From Diaphorobacter nitroreducens (GTDB lineage: Bacteria > Pseudomonadota > Gammaproteobacteria > Burkholderiales > Burkholderiaceae_C), in assembly GCA_003755025.1 (NCBI GenBank), contig RJVL01000003.1, positions 310,001 to 374,000 on the forward strand: a stretch of 64,000 bases of DNA. Reading direction: 5' to 3'. The translations under genes and the position numbers were made by a program. Each line of letters starts with the position of its first letter. Within the stretch, counting starts at the first letter, position 1. Shown here piece by piece: positions 1 through 9,301 of this stretch. The notes beneath the pieces are model-generated. The model made no database searches, was not told the DNA's origin, and saw only the letters and a list, made by a program, of their open reading frames with translations.

Positions 1-534
1 TCCCAGGAACAGCAGGCACACGGCCAGGGATACGCTGGCGTACAGCTCGCGCCGAAAGACCACGGGCACCTGGTTGCACAGCACGTCGCGCAGGATGCCG
101 CCGCTGATGCCCGTGAGCATGCCGGACATCACCACCACCACGGGCGGGTAGCCCAGTTCCAGGGCCACATTGCATCCGATCAGCGAGAACGCGATCAGCC
201 CCATGGCGTCCAGCAGCAGGAACACGCGCTTGATCCGGTGCAGGTAGCGCGCGACCACCGTCGTCAGCAGGCCTGCGGAAATCACCAGGTACACGTATTC
301 CGGGTGCTGCGTCCAGCCGATCGGGTAGTGGCCCAGCACCATGTCACGGATGGTGCCGCCGCCCAGCGCGGTCACAAAGGCGATCACGCTGACACCGAAG
401 ATGTCCATGTTGCGCCGGCCTGCGGCCAGCGCGCCAGACATGGCCTCGGCCGTGATGGCCACAAGGTAGATCACCAGCAGGGTGGTGAACTGTGAGAACT
501 GGAACGAGTCCAGCAAGGACACCGACGGCAACAT
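1..534 (-). CDS. TRIC/UPF0126 (YicG-like) membrane channel protein, partial
   Basis: Inner-membrane protein of the UPF0126 family, the bacterial relatives of trimeric intracellular cation channels. The first 178 residues are in the window; the C-terminus runs off the left edge. Hydrophobic helices alternate with the two family signatures: GGGTIRD at residues 58-64 and GGILRD at 145-150, one in each inverted half of the fold. A GAGGAG ribosome site six bases before the ATG at 534 fixes the start. UPF0126 proteins usually have about 200 residues, so only a short tail is missing. Cation conduction is the role known for the family; the ion and the physiological job cannot be read here. Confidence 0.85.
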   Translation of the reverse strand, partial: MLPSVSLLDSFQFSQFTTLLVIYLVAITAEAMSGALAAGRRNMDIFGVSVIAFVTALGGGTIRDMVLGHYPIGWTQHPEYVYLVISAGLLTTVVARYLHRIKRVFLLLDAMGLIAFSLIGCNVALELGYPPVVVVMSGMLTGISGGILRDVLCNQVPVVFRRELYASVSLAVCLLFLG

Positions 535-650
535 GAATATCTCCTCAGGGAGCCGGGCCTGGGCCGCCTGCCAGGCGCCGTGGGCTACAACGGCAACGCC
601 CCCGCCACAGTGATGCGACGGGGGCGACTGCAAAGAGGCGCTGCTTCAGC

Positions 651-816
651 GCAGCGCTGCGTTATGCGCCGGGCGGGACGCAGCCAGCCTCAGCGTCTGC
701 GCCGCGCCAAAGAAGTGGTTTTATCGAAACCGCTTCTTGCAGCGCTGCACTGCGTTACGCGCTGGGCGGCACATAACCCGCCGCAGCGTCTGCGCCGCTG
801 CCGAAGAAGTGGTTTT
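651..816. repeat. Imperfect tandem duplication of the yggX 3' end
   Basis: Two copies of a segment of about 72-78 bases lie side by side, at roughly 651-722 and 739-816. The right copy is the real end of yggX, including its stop codon. The left copy reads on the minus strand as a degraded version of the same tail (KNHFFG followed by drifted sequence). Both share the blocks CAGCGTCTGCGCCGC and GAAGTGGTTTT, with several substitutions and small gaps, so the duplication is not recent. Confidence 0.75.
710..738 (-). other. Hairpin between the two yggX tail copies
   Basis: AAGAAGTGGTTT and AAACCGCTTCTT form a 12-base-pair stem (one G-T wobble on one strand) around a 5-base loop. It lies 17 bases after the yggX stop codon on the minus strand. 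It could stabilise or end the yggX transcript, but no U-tract follows it, so terminator function is only a guess. Confidence 0.45.
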
Positions 817-1027
817 CCATCTGGCGGGCGAGGTATTGGCGCGCGCGCGCGTCGGCCAAGTTCAGGCGGTTCTCGTTGACCAGCATGGTCTGGTGTTTGA
901 TCCAGTCGGCCCAGGCTTGCTTGCTCACGTTGTCATAGATGCGTTTGCCCAGATCGCCGGGGTAGGGCGCAAAGTCGAGGCCTTCGGCTTCCTTGCCGAG
1001 CTTGATGCAGTGGACGGTACGTGCCAT
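755..1027 (-). CDS. yggX: YggX, Fe(II)-trafficking / oxidative damage protection protein
   Basis: Small cytoplasmic protein of the YggX family, implicated in protecting or repairing iron-sulfur clusters under oxidative stress and in iron trafficking. The 90-residue product is the usual family length. It begins [10 protein letters not shown] with the conserved Cys7, followed by the family core around [11 protein letters not shown] (residues 17-27) and the [16 protein letters not shown] region (38-53). The start is chosen at 1027 because an AAGGAA ribosome site lies 9 bases upstream and the family begins with this sequence; the longer open frame upstream is antisense to the next gene. It is divergent from the sulfate-binding protein gene. 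Its 3' end is duplicated downstream. Confidence 0.95.
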   Translation of the reverse strand: MARTVHCIKLGKEAEGLDFAPYPGDLGKRIYDNVSKQAWADWIKHQTMLVNENRLNLADARARQYLARQMENHFFGSGADAAAGYVPPSA

Positions 1028-1165
1028 GGAGCGATTCCTTGCTGAAACTTCAGACGTCAATGGAATAACGAACTGAAATCTTATTGGTTTGGATTTTGAA
1101 GGGCGACTTCCAGAATGCCTTGCATCGGTGAACCGCACCGACGCACCCTGCAACGAAAGCCCTTC

Positions 1166-2185
1166 ATGAACAATCGCCGCGACTTTATCAAGTTTCCCCT
1201 GGCCACCGCCCTGACGGCGGTCATGTCCCTGACGTCTTTGCCGTCGTTCGCGCAGCCCGCCCAGTTCCTCAACGTGTCCTACGACCCCACGCGTGAACTC
1301 TATGTGGCCTACAACCAGGCCTTCGCACGCCACTGGAAGGCCAAGACGGGGCAGGAAGTGCAGTTCAAACAGTCGCACGGCGGCTCGGGCAAGCAGGCGC
1401 GTTCGATCATCGATGGCATCGACGCCGACGTGGCTACGCTGGCCCTGGGCGGAGACGTGGATGCGCTGGCCCAGCACGGCCTGCTGGCGCCCGCTTGGCA
1501 AAAGCGCCTCCCGCACAACTCGGCGCCCTATACCTCCACCATCGTGTTCTTGGTGAAGAAGGGCAACCCCAAGGGCGTGAAGGATTGGGATGACTTAGTC
1601 AAGCCCGGCGTGCAAGTCATCACACCCAACCCCAAGACCAGCGGCGGGGCCCGTTGGAACTATCTTGCCGCCTGGGAGTTCGCCAAGCGCAAGTACGGCA
1701 GCGACACTCAAGCCAAGGATTTCGTGTCCAAGCTCTACAAGAACGTGCCGGTGCTCGACACGGGTGCGCGCGGCTCGACCATCACCTTCGTGCAGCGCGG
1801 TGTGGGCGACGTGCTGCTGGCCTGGGAGAACGAGGCGTTTCTTGCGCTCAAGGAGTTCGGCAAGGACAAGTTCGAGATCGTCGTGCCATCGCTGTCCATC
1901 TTGGCCGAACCCACGGTGGCGGTGGTGGACAAGGTGGTGGACAAGAAGGGCACGCGCGCGCTGGCGGAGGAGTACCTTGCTTACCTCTATTCCGACGAGG
2001 GGCAGGACATTGCTGGAAAGAACTTCTACCGTCCAACCAGCGAGAAGGCCAAGGCCCAGTACGACAAGCAATTCCCCAAGCTCACACTGGCCACCATCGA
2101 CCAGGCTTTCGGTGGCTGGGCCAAGGCCAATCGGGAGCATTTTGCGGACGGCGCACTGTTTGACCAGATCTACAGCCGGCGTTGA
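1166..2185 (+). CDS. Periplasmic sulfate/thiosulfate-binding protein (Sbp/CysP family)
   Basis: Periplasmic substrate-binding protein for sulfate or thiosulfate import, 339 residues, which is typical. The N-terminus (NNRRDFIKF and then a hydrophobic stretch ending near SFAQPA) is an export signal with a twin-arginine-like motif. The mature part carries the family landmarks: [54 protein letters not shown] and [18 protein letters not shown]. No cysT, cysW or cysA lies next to it, so it must work with transporter parts encoded elsewhere. The start at MNNRRDF is preferred over an ATG 17 codons upstream because the signal peptide begins there. Sbp and CysP cannot be separated from sequence alone. 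A weak TTGGAT-16-CAGAAT promoter candidate lies near 1089-1116. Confidence 0.92.
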   Translation: MNNRRDFIKFPLATALTAVMSLTSLPSFAQPAQFLNVSYDPTRELYVAYNQAFARHWKAKTGQEVQFKQSHGGSGKQARSIIDGIDADVATLALGGDVDALAQHGLLAPAWQKRLPHNSAPYTSTIVFLVKKGNPKGVKDWDDLVKPGVQVITPNPKTSGGARWNYLAAWEFAKRKYGSDTQAKDFVSKLYKNVPVLDTGARGSTITFVQRGVGDVLLAWENEAFLALKEFGKDKFEIVVPSLSILAEPTVAVVDKVVDKKGTRALAEEYLAYLYSDEGQDIAGKNFYRPTSEKAKAQYDKQFPKLTLATIDQAFGGWAKANREHFADGALFDQIYSRR

Positions 2186-2198
2186 TCCGTCTTTGGAT

Positions 2199-2250
2199 GA
2201 AAATCGGCGCTAAGCTTTGATAAGTAAGCGCTATAAGCTATCAAAAATAT
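2199..2250 (+). repeat. Palindromic intergenic repeat, copy A
   Basis: Imperfect inverted repeat centred on GCGCTAAGC and AAGCGCT, ending in AAGCTATCAAAA. It belongs to the family described under copy D. It lies between the sulfate-binding protein and GST genes. Confidence 0.7.
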
Positions 2251-2395
2251 AGTTTGCAAAGCGCCCCGCGCTCCTTTGGCGAAGTGAGGGACGTGGGTCC
2301 GGGCCTCGGCGCGAGGGACAGCACACCCATGGCGGGGCACGCCGTGCCGCGGCAGGCGCCAACCCTTCGCGCGCGACTGCACTACCATGCCGCCC

Positions 2396-3085
2396 ATGCT
2401 GACCGTTCACCACCTGGAAACCTCGCGCTCCCAGCGCATTCTGTGGCTGCTGGAAGAACTGGGCGTGCCCTACGACATCCGCCGTTACTCGCGTGACCCC
2501 GTGACCAAGCTGGCGCCACCAGAGCTCAAGCGGGTGCACCCGCTGGGCAAGTCGCCCGTCATCACCGAAGGCGACATGGTAGTGGCCGAATCTGGCGCCA
2601 TCATCGAATATCTGGCCGAGCGCTACGGTGCACAGGCACCGGCGGATCTGGCCCATCTGGAACCCGCGCGCGGTACGGCAGAACATCGCCAGTGCAGGTT
2701 CTGGATGCATTACGCCGAGGGATCCCTGATGAATTGGCTGGTGATGAAGCTGGTGTTTGACACCATTGCGCGCCAGCCCATGCCGTTTTTTGTGCGCCCC
2801 ATCGCGCGCACCCTTTGCGCCAAAGTGCAGCAAAGACTCATCGGCCCGAACGTGCAAACCGCGCTGGCTTTCATGGACGCGCACCTGGCACAGCACGACT
2901 GGTTCGCCGGGGGCCACCTGACCATGGCCGACTTTCAGATGAGCTTTGCCGTCGAGGCGGCCCTCGCGCGCGGGGGCGACGAAACGGCCTGGCCGCACCT
3001 GGTGGCCTACCGCCAGCGTATGCGGGCGCGTCCAGCCTACCAACGGGCGCTGGAGCAGGGCGGCCCCGTGGTGATGCAGGCCTGA
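2396..3085 (+). CDS. Glutathione S-transferase family protein
   Basis: Cytosolic GST-fold protein of 229 residues. The thioredoxin-like N-domain starts MLTVHHLETSRSQRILWLLEEL, has the cis-Pro loop region LGKSPVITEG, and the glutathione-binding ESGAIIEYL segment. An all-helical C-domain follows, containing the conserved HLTMADFQMSF block near residues 178-188. These features predict glutathione conjugation or peroxidase activity, but the substrate is unknown. An ATG nine bases earlier (2387) would add MPP; neither start has a clear ribosome site. Photolyase follows 43 bases downstream on the same strand, so the two may be co-transcribed. Confidence 0.9.
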   Translation: MLTVHHLETSRSQRILWLLEELGVPYDIRRYSRDPVTKLAPPELKRVHPLGKSPVITEGDMVVAESGAIIEYLAERYGAQAPADLAHLEPARGTAEHRQCRFWMHYAEGSLMNWLVMKLVFDTIARQPMPFFVRPIARTLCAKVQQRLIGPNVQTALAFMDAHLAQHDWFAGGHLTMADFQMSFAVEAALARGGDETAWPHLVAYRQRMRARPAYQRALEQGGPVVMQA

Positions 3086-3128
3086 GGGGCACTGCCGCGC
3101 CGTCAGCCAGACCAGTCCTTCTCGTCCC

Positions 3129-4595
3129 ATGCAAGCCAGCGCCCTTGTGTGGCTGCGGCGCGATCTGCGCTGCCATGACCACGCCGCCCTGTACCACGCA
3201 CTGCGCCGTTTCGAACGCGTGTACTGCGTCTTCGTCTTTGACACCGACATCCTCGATGCGCTGCCGACCCGGTGCGACCGGCGGGTGGAATTCATTCACG
3301 CCAGCGTGTGCGCATTGGATGAGGACCTGCGCGCGCTGGCGGCGCGCAGTGGCGCCCCCGGCGGCGGCCTGATCGTGCGCCACGGTACGGCGGTGCAGTG
3401 CATCGTGCAATTGGCCCGCAGCCTGGGCGTGCGCGAAGTGCTGGCCAATCGCGACTACGAACCTGCAGCCCTGGCCCGCGACCGCCGGGTGGCAGACGGC
3501 CTGGCGGCGTGTGGCATCGCGTTCAGCGACTACAAGGACCAGGTGCTGCTGGAGCAGGGCGAGGTGCTGAACCAGCTGGGCCAGCCCTACAGCGTCTTCA
3601 CGCCATACAAACGCACTTGGCTGCAGAAGCTGGATGCCTTCCAGACCAAGCCTTATCCCGTGGAGCGCCACGCACATCACCTGGCCGTGCCCCCGGCGGG
3701 GGAGCGGCTGCCCACGCTGGCGGATCTGGGCTTCGTGGCCACCAACCTGGCTGATTTGCAGCTGCCTGTGGGCTCGCGCGGCGCGCAGCAGTTGCTGCAG
3801 GATTTCCTGCCGCGCATGGCAGCTTACAAGCTGGCGCGCGACTTTCCTGGACGTAAAGGCGTGTCCTACCTGTCGGTGCATCTGCGCTTTGGCACCGTGT
3901 CCATCCGCCAACTGGCCTCACTGGCCGCGCGACAGGCCGCGCAAGGCTGCGAAGGCGCGCAGACCTGGTTGTCCGAACTGGCGTGGCGCGACTTCTATTT
4001 CATGATTCTGTGGCACCACCCGCACGTGGTCACCCAGGCATTTCGCCCCGAGTACGACCGCGTCCAGTGGGATGACGCGCCTGAGTACTGGCAGGCATGG
4101 TGCGCGGCGCGCACTGGCTATCCGTTGGTCGACGCCGCCATGCGCCAACTGCTGCAAACGGGCTACATGCACAACCGGCTGCGCATGGTGGTGGCGAGCT
4201 TCTTGACCAAGGATTTGGGTATCGATTGGCGCCGTGGCGAGCGCTTCTTTGCCCAGCACCTGAACGACTACGACCTGGCTGCAAACAATGGCGGCTGGCA
4301 ATGGGCGGCGTCAACCGGCTGCGACGCTCAGCCCTGGTTTCGCATCTTCAACCCGGTGGCGCAGTCGCAGAAGTTTGACCCCGACGGCAGGTTTATCCGC
4401 CGCTATCTCCCAGAGCTGGCGTGTGTTCCTGATAAGCACCTCCATTTCCCTGCAGGCATGAAGCCGCTCGAGTTGCAGGCCTGTGGGTTGCGTTTAGGCA
4501 TCGACTATCCACTGCCGGTAGTGGACCACGCCATAGCACGGGAGCGTACCCTGATGCGGTTCCATTTCTTAGGTCGCCCGCGAGAGGCATCCTGA
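3129..4595 (+). CDS. phrB: Deoxyribodipyrimidine photolyase (class I CPD photolyase)
   Basis: Light-dependent repair enzyme that splits cyclobutane pyrimidine dimers using reduced FAD plus an antenna chromophore. The 488 residues cover an N-terminal Rossmann antenna domain starting ALVWLRRDLRCHDHAAL, a linker, and the helical FAD domain. The FAD/DNA-binding blocks are present: RKGVSYLSVHLRFGTVS, WRDFYFMILWHHP, MRQLLQTGYMHNR, and near the C-terminus NNGGWQWAASTGCDAQPWFR. All conserved positions inspected are intact, so an active enzyme is expected. The start follows a C-rich stretch without an obvious ribosome site; it may rely on translation from the GST gene 43 bases upstream. A tRNA gene with its own promoter follows. 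Confidence 0.94.
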   Translation: MQASALVWLRRDLRCHDHAALYHALRRFERVYCVFVFDTDILDALPTRCDRRVEFIHASVCALDEDLRALAARSGAPGGGLIVRHGTAVQCIVQLARSLGVREVLANRDYEPAALARDRRVADGLAACGIAFSDYKDQVLLEQGEVLNQLGQPYSVFTPYKRTWLQKLDAFQTKPYPVERHAHHLAVPPAGERLPTLADLGFVATNLADLQLPVGSRGAQQLLQDFLPRMAAYKLARDFPGRKGVSYLSVHLRFGTVSIRQLASLAARQAAQGCEGAQTWLSELAWRDFYFMILWHHPHVVTQAFRPEYDRVQWDDAPEYWQAWCAARTGYPLVDAAMRQLLQTGYMHNRLRMVVASFLTKDLGIDWRRGERFFAQHLNDYDLAANNGGWQWAASTGCDAQPWFRIFNPVAQSQKFDPDGRFIRRYLPELACVPDKHLHFPAGMKPLELQACGLRLGIDYPLPVVDHAIARERTLMRFHFLGRPREAS

Positions 4596-4668
4596 AAGGC
4601 GGGGAACCGGGATGTCCCATCTTGGGATCCATGAGGAAGCATGTTTTTTCGAGGGAACAGTCAGATCT

Positions 4669-4698
4669 TTGAAAAAGTGTCTGTGCATCATCTATAAT
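4669..4698 (+). promoter_or_regulatory. Sigma-70 type promoter of tRNA-Ser
   Basis: TTGAAA at 4669-4674 and a perfect TATAAT at 4693-4698, separated by 18 bases. Transcription would start about 4705, four bases before the tRNA. This is the best sigma-70 match in the window. Confidence 0.85.
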
Positions 4699-4708
4699 GG
4701 AGGGCTTC

Positions 4709-4798
<90 letters not shown>

Positions 4799-4806
4799 GT
4801 CGTTCC

Positions 4807-4841
4807 AAGGGTTAGCAGGTACTCATCTGCTAACCCTTTTT
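4807..4841 (+). terminator. Rho-independent terminator of tRNA-Ser
   Basis: Stem GGGTTAGCAG / CTGCTAACCC with an 8-base loop, followed by five T residues; it starts about ten bases after the tRNA CCA. Confidence 0.92.
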
Positions 4842-4996
4842 CGTTGCGGCTCCTCTGAAAACGAGGGCTGTAGTAGAGGCAGCATCCCGGCAAACCATAT
4901 AAGGTTGGCATGTGAACTAAGCTGGGCCGGTTATGCCATTACTGGATGGCGAGATGACCGCCGCGCCTGCGACGGATGCGGCCAGCCTGTACAAGG

Positions 4997-5309
4997 CAAG
5001 CGGCCACGCTGACTCCCCGGCACAGCGCGAACCTGTGGGTGACCGAGGCACTGGGGCACGGCTTTGGCGTGGGCGGCGGCCTGAACTATATGGGAGCGCG
5101 GTTTGCCAACCCTGGCAACTCGGTCACCTTGCGTGGCTACCACGGTGGATGCCATGGCCTACTACTGCCTGGGCGCCTGGGATGTGCAACTCAAGCTGAA
5201 CAATCTGTTTCGACCACCGCTATATCGTGGCGGGCATGGCAGTTCGCCGAACCTGAACCTGGCGGGTGCCCCGCGTTCGGCGCAGGTGGTGGCACGCTAC
5301 CGATTCTGA
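4997..5309 (+). pseudogene. Decayed C-terminus of a TonB-dependent outer-membrane receptor
   Basis: A remnant of the last 100 or so residues of a TonB-dependent siderophore-type receptor. One frame reads TPRHSANLWVTEALGHGFGV then GGGLNYMGARFANPGN, the usual last strands of the barrel. At about 5141 the reading continues in another frame as TVDAMAYYCLGAWDVQLKLN and ends with SAQVVARYRF and a stop, the classic receptor terminus with aromatic last residue. A further pair of compensating shifts sits inside the segment that would normally read NNLFDxRY. The plug and most of the barrel are absent. Nothing else gene-like is seen in 4842-5491; the bases before 4997 may be more of the same relic but are unrecognisable. 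Confidence 0.8.
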
Positions 5310-5414
5310 GATCCAGGCCCCGGGTCATGCCGCAGGAATCCTGGCGCGCCGACAAAGGCGCGATCATGGGCAACCAGCGGTCCTGAAAAGGCCGCGCACA
5401 GTGACCGAAACGAA

Positions 5415-5437
5415 CAACGGGCCTTACAGGCCCGTTG
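5415..5437 (-). terminator. Probable terminator of fabI
   Basis: Perfect 9-base-pair stem CAACGGGCC / GGCCCGTTG with a 5-base loop, about 55 bases after the fabI stop on the minus strand. The tract after it is only moderately T-rich (TTCGTTT). Confidence 0.6.
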
Positions 5438-5491
5438 GTTCTTCAAGCAAGGGCGGTGTGGCGCACCCACCCCGCAGTCATTTCAGCAGGC

Positions 5492-6292
5492 TCACACCTG
5501 GTCTGCCGAGAGCCCGGCGGTTTGGCTGAAGCCGCCGTCCACATAGGTGATCTCGGCTGTCACGCCGCTGGCCAGGTCGGACAGCAGGAACGCGGCCACG
5601 TTGCCCACGTCTTCGATCGTCACGTTGCGACGCAGCGGGGCGGCGTCAGCCACGCGGCCCAACAGCTTGCCGAAGTCCTTGATGCCGCTGGCGGCCAGCG
5701 TCTTGATGGGGCCCGCGCTGATGCCGTTGGCACGGATGCAGCGGCCGTCTTCAGTGCGGCCCACGGCTTCGGCCAGGTAGCGCACGCTGGCTTCCAGGCT
5801 GGCCTTGGCCAAGCCCATGGTGTTGTAGTTGGGAATGGAGCGCAGGGCGCCCAGGTACGACAGCGTCAGCAGCGACGACTTGTCGTTCAGGTAGGGCAGG
5901 GCCGCCTTGGCCATGGCCGGGAAGCTGTAGGCACTGATGTCGTGGGCCACCTTGAAGGCTTCGCGAGAGAGGCCTTCCAGGAAGTTGCCGGCGATGGCCT
6001 CGCGCGGAGCAAAGCCGATGGAGTGCACGAAGCCGTCGAACTTGCCCCAGGCGGCGCCGATGTCGGCGAACAATTTGTCGATCTGCGCGTCGTCGGCCAC
6101 GTCGCAGTCAAAGACCAGCTTGGAGTCGAATTCGGCGGCGAACTCGGTGATGCGGTCCTTGAAGCGCTCGCCCACGTAGCTGAAGGCCAGTTCCGCGCCT
6201 TGTTGGTGGCAGGCCCTGGCGATGCCGTACGCGATCGAGCGATTGGACAGCACGCCCGTGATGAGCAGCTTCTTGCCGGCGAGAAAACCCAT
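5492..6292 (-). CDS. fabI: Enoyl-[acyl-carrier-protein] reductase [NADH]
   Basis: Catalyses the last reduction of each fatty-acid elongation cycle, trans-2-enoyl-ACP to acyl-ACP, using NADH. The protein has 266 residues, with the cofactor motif [15 protein letters not shown] at 11-25 and the catalytic set Tyr146, Tyr156 and Lys163 in LSYLGAL and YNTMGLAK, matching E. coli FabI numbering. Gly93 and Met159, positions linked to triclosan sensitivity, are the sensitive types. An AGGAG site precedes the ATG by 7 bases. It is divergent from yejA with 89 bases between the starts, so promoters for both must fit there. Confidence 0.97.
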   Translation of the reverse strand: MGFLAGKKLLITGVLSNRSIAYGIARACHQQGAELAFSYVGERFKDRITEFAAEFDSKLVFDCDVADDAQIDKLFADIGAAWGKFDGFVHSIGFAPREAIAGNFLEGLSREAFKVAHDISAYSFPAMAKAALPYLNDKSSLLTLSYLGALRSIPNYNTMGLAKASLEASVRYLAEAVGRTEDGRCIRANGISAGPIKTLAASGIKDFGKLLGRVADAAPLRRNVTIEDVGNVAAFLLSDLASGVTAEITYVDGGFSQTAGLSADQV

Positions 6293-6369
6293 TGTTGTTC
6301 TCCTGAAATGCGATGTGCGAAGGAAAATGGCAAGCGTGACGCGGGGGCTTGCGGGCCGCTTGCGTGGTG

Positions 6370-6375
6370 CAGAAT
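6370..6375 (+). promoter_or_regulatory. Possible -10 element directly before yejA
   Basis: CAGAAT ends six bases before the yejA ATG and no Shine-Dalgarno is present. If real, transcription would begin at or next to the start codon (leaderless). No convincing -35 is seen. Confidence 0.35.
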
Positions 6376-6381
6376 TGTCGC

Positions 6382-8256
6382 ATGCGGTTCTGGCGTATCT
6401 GTTTATTGATCGGTTGGCTGGGAGGGAGCAGCGTGGCGGGCGGGACGGCCTGGGCCGCGCATGCCTACGCGATGTGGGGGGCGCCCGCGCTGGCGGCCGA
6501 CTTCGCGCACTTCCCCTACGTCAACCCACAGGCGCCCAAGGGCGGCGAACTGCGCCTGGTGAGCAATCTGCGCACCTCCACCTTCGACAAGTACAACCCA
6601 TTCACGATCCGCGGCAACGCGCCGGCCTACCTGTCGGCGCTGATGTTCGACTCGCTGCTCACCGGCTCGCTGGACGAAACGGCCACCGGCTATGGACTGC
6701 TGGCCGAGGATGTGGCGGTGGCGCCGGATGGCCTGTCAGCCACCTTCAGGCTGCGGCCCGAGGCGCGCTTTCACAACGGCAAGCCGGTGCTGGCCCAGGA
6801 TGTAAAGCACAGTTTCGACACCCTGATGGGCCCTCACACCTCACCGGGCTACAAAACGCTCCTGATCGAGGTGGCCGGTGTGGATGTGCTGGACGACCGC
6901 ACCGTGCGCTACCGCTTCAAGGCGCCCAACCGCGAACTGCCGCTCACCGTCGGGGGGCTACCCGTGTTCAGCCGCGACTGGGGGCTGGGCGCCGACGGCA
7001 AGCCCAAGCCCTTCGACCAGGTGGTGATGGACATCCCCATCGGCAGCGGACCGTACAAGATCGGCCCCGTCAACTTCGGCAAGGACATCACCTATGTGCG
7101 CGATCCCCAGTATTGGGCGCGCGACCTGCCCGTGCGCAAGGGGACGGCCAACTTTGACCGTGTGCTGGTCAAGATCTACAAGGACAACACTGCGCGGCTG
7201 GAGGCGCTGAAGGCCGGCGAGTTCGATCTGATGCGGTTTTTCAGTGCGGGCGATTGGGCGCGGCGGGTCAACGGCCGCAAGTTCGACACGGGTGAGCTGG
7301 TCAAGGGCGAGTTCGCCAACAAGCTGCCCTCGGGCTTCCAGAGCTACGTACTGAACACCCGCCGCCCGCTGCTGCAGGACCGCCGCGTGCGAGAGGCCCT
7401 GGGGCTGGCGTTCGACTTTGAGTGGATGAGTCGCCAGCTTTTCTATGGTGCCTATCAGCGCGTGCGCGGCATCTTCGGCAACACCATGTGCGAGACGCAG
7501 GGCATGCCCACGCCGCAGGAGTTGGCCTTGTTGGAGCCCTGGCGCAAGGATCTGCCCCCCGCGGTCTTCGGCCCCATGTTCGAGCCGCCCACCACCCACG
7601 GCGCCACCACGCTGCGCGACAACCTGCGCCGCGCACAGGCGCTGCTCCAGGAGGCAGGCTGGCAGGTGCAGGATGGCGTGCTGCGCAACGCCAGCGGCCA
7701 GGCCATGGTGCTGGAATACATGGACAGCAGCGAAGGCGGCGTGCGCACGTTGTCCTCGTGGATGCGCAACCTGCAAAAGCTCGGCATCACGCTCAAGTTC
7801 CGCTCGGTGGACTTCGCGCTGTACCAGCAGCGTCTGCAGAAGTTCGACTTCGACATCACCACCATTGCCTACCAGGGCACCAACAACCCGGGGCAGGAGT
7901 TTGCCGACCTGTTCGGCAGCGCGGCGGCAGACCAGGAAGACTCGGGCAATTTCCCCGGCGTAAAGAGCCCGGCCGTGGACGCAATGATCCGTGCCATGGT
8001 GTCTGCCAAGACGCAGGAACAGATGTTGCCCGCGTGCCATGCGCTGGACCGCATCATTGCGCATGGCCACTACCTCATTCCGCAGTGGTCCGCGGGCACC
8101 CATCGCATGGTCTACAACGCCTGGCGCCTGGACCGGCCCGAAGTGGTGCCGCCGTATTCGACCGGAGAGATGTGGGCGGTGGATACGTGGTGGGCCCGTT
8201 CGCCTACGCTGACCGCCGAGACTGCGCCCAAGGCCGCGACGCCGCGCAAGGACTGA
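6382..8256 (+). CDS. yejA: Peptide ABC transporter periplasmic binding protein YejA
   Basis: Family 5 extracellular solute-binding protein of 624 residues that captures oligopeptides for the YejBEF importer. The N-terminus has a basic start and hydrophobic core ending near TAWAAHAYA, a Sec signal. The mature protein has YejA-type blocks such as [33 protein letters not shown] and [21 protein letters not shown]. It heads a compact operon: yejB starts 7 bases after its stop. The ATG at 6382 is chosen because the signal peptide starts there; an earlier ATG at 6349 adds residues that do not fit. In enterobacteria Yej imports peptides and microcin C; the substrate here is inferred. Confidence 0.95.
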   Translation: MRFWRICLLIGWLGGSSVAGGTAWAAHAYAMWGAPALAADFAHFPYVNPQAPKGGELRLVSNLRTSTFDKYNPFTIRGNAPAYLSALMFDSLLTGSLDETATGYGLLAEDVAVAPDGLSATFRLRPEARFHNGKPVLAQDVKHSFDTLMGPHTSPGYKTLLIEVAGVDVLDDRTVRYRFKAPNRELPLTVGGLPVFSRDWGLGADGKPKPFDQVVMDIPIGSGPYKIGPVNFGKDITYVRDPQYWARDLPVRKGTANFDRVLVKIYKDNTARLEALKAGEFDLMRFFSAGDWARRVNGRKFDTGELVKGEFANKLPSGFQSYVLNTRRPLLQDRRVREALGLAFDFEWMSRQLFYGAYQRVRGIFGNTMCETQGMPTPQELALLEPWRKDLPPAVFGPMFEPPTTHGATTLRDNLRRAQALLQEAGWQVQDGVLRNASGQAMVLEYMDSSEGGVRTLSSWMRNLQKLGITLKFRSVDFALYQQRLQKFDFDITTIAYQGTNNPGQEFADLFGSAAADQEDSGNFPGVKSPAVDAMIRAMVSAKTQEQMLPACHALDRIIAHGHYLIPQWSAGTHRMVYNAWRLDRPEVVPPYSTGEMWAVDTWWARSPTLTAETAPKAATPRKD

Positions 8257-8263
8257 AACCGCC

Positions 8264-9301
8264 ATGTTCGCCTACATCCTCAAGCGCATCCTGCTCATGC
8301 TGCCTACGCTGTTGGGCGTGTTGCTGTTGACCTTTGTCGTGATCCAGTTCGTGCCCGGCGGTCCGGTGGAGCAGTACCTGGCCGAGGCCAAGGCCGGCGC
8401 TGCCGGCATGGGCGGGGGCGGCGAGGGCGGCGGCATGGCCTATCGCGGCGCGCAGGGCGTCGATCCCAAGCGGCTGGAGCAGATCAAGCAGCTCTATGGC
8501 TTTGACAAGCCGGCGCACGAGCGCTTCTTCCAGATGCTGGGCCAGTTCGCGCGCTTCGACCTGGGGCGCAGCTTCTTTCAGAACAAGGACGTGTGGCAAC
8601 TCGTGAAGGAGAAGCTGCCCGTGTCCGTCAGCCTGGGGTTGTGGACCTTCTTCATCAGCTACCTCGTGGCGGTGCCGCTGGGTGTGGCCAAGGCGGTGCG
8701 CGCCGGCTCGCGCTTTGACTTCGTCACCACGCTCATCATCCTGGTGGGCTACGCGATCCCGGGTTTCGTGCTCGGCGTGGCGCTGCTGGTGATCTTTGGC
8801 GGGCAATTGCAGTGGTTCCCGCTGCGCGGGCTGACCTCGGCCAACTGGGACGAACTGGGCCTGTGGGCCAAGGTGACGGATTACCTGTGGCATATCGCGC
8901 TGCCCATCACGGCCATGGTGGCCGGCAGCTTTGCGGTGACGGCGATGCTGACCAAGAACGCTTTTCTGGAAGAGATCCGCAAGCAATATGTGCTCACCGC
9001 GCGTGCCAAGGGACTGACAGACCGGCAGGTGCTCTACAAGCACGTGTTTCGCAATGCGCTGATTCCCATCATCACGGGCTTTCCATCCGCCTTCATCGGC
9101 GCGTTCTTCGCGGGCTCGCTGCTCATCGAGACGCTGTTCTCGCTCGACGGCCTGGGCCTGCTGTCCTATGAGAGCGTGATCCGCCGCGACTACCCCGTGG
9201 TGTTGGGCACGCTGTACCTGTTCACCCTGATCGGGCTGGTGACCAAGCTCATCAGCGACCTGTGCTACGTGTGGGTGGATCCCCGCGTCAAGTTTGATTG
9301 A
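8264..9301 (+). CDS. yejB: Peptide ABC transporter permease YejB
   Basis: Inner-membrane permease of the peptide importer, 345 residues. It starts with the typical first membrane helix (MFAYILKRILLMLPTLLGVL) of the DppB/OppB class. A long Gly-rich periplasmic loop (about residues 40-62) precedes the other five helices. The cytoplasmic EAA loop that contacts the ATPase is visible in the segment TARAKGLTDRQVLYKHVFRN near residues 245-264. It ends WVDPRVKFD, the characteristic terminus. The next gene, yejE, begins 3 bases after the stop, inside a palindromic repeat. Confidence 0.95.
   Translation: MFAYILKRILLMLPTLLGVLLLTFVVIQFVPGGPVEQYLAEAKAGAAGMGGGGEGGGMAYRGAQGVDPKRLEQIKQLYGFDKPAHERFFQMLGQFARFDLGRSFFQNKDVWQLVKEKLPVSVSLGLWTFFISYLVAVPLGVAKAVRAGSRFDFVTTLIILVGYAIPGFVLGVALLVIFGGQLQWFPLRGLTSANWDELGLWAKVTDYLWHIALPITAMVAGSFAVTAMLTKNAFLEEIRKQYVLTARAKGLTDRQVLYKHVFRNALIPIITGFPSAFIGAFFAGSLLIETLFSLDGLGLLSYESVIRRDYPVVLGTLYLFTLIGLVTKLISDLCYVWVDPRVKFD

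Noticed and set aside
238-879. Small plus-strand frames over the TRIC gene and the yggX tail
   Set aside because: They are antisense to the TRIC-like gene or run through the duplicated yggX tail, with no protein-like features.
4933-5386. Short open frames after tRNA-Ser as novel small genes
   Set aside because: Their translations match TonB-receptor sequence split over frames, so they are pieces of one pseudogene.
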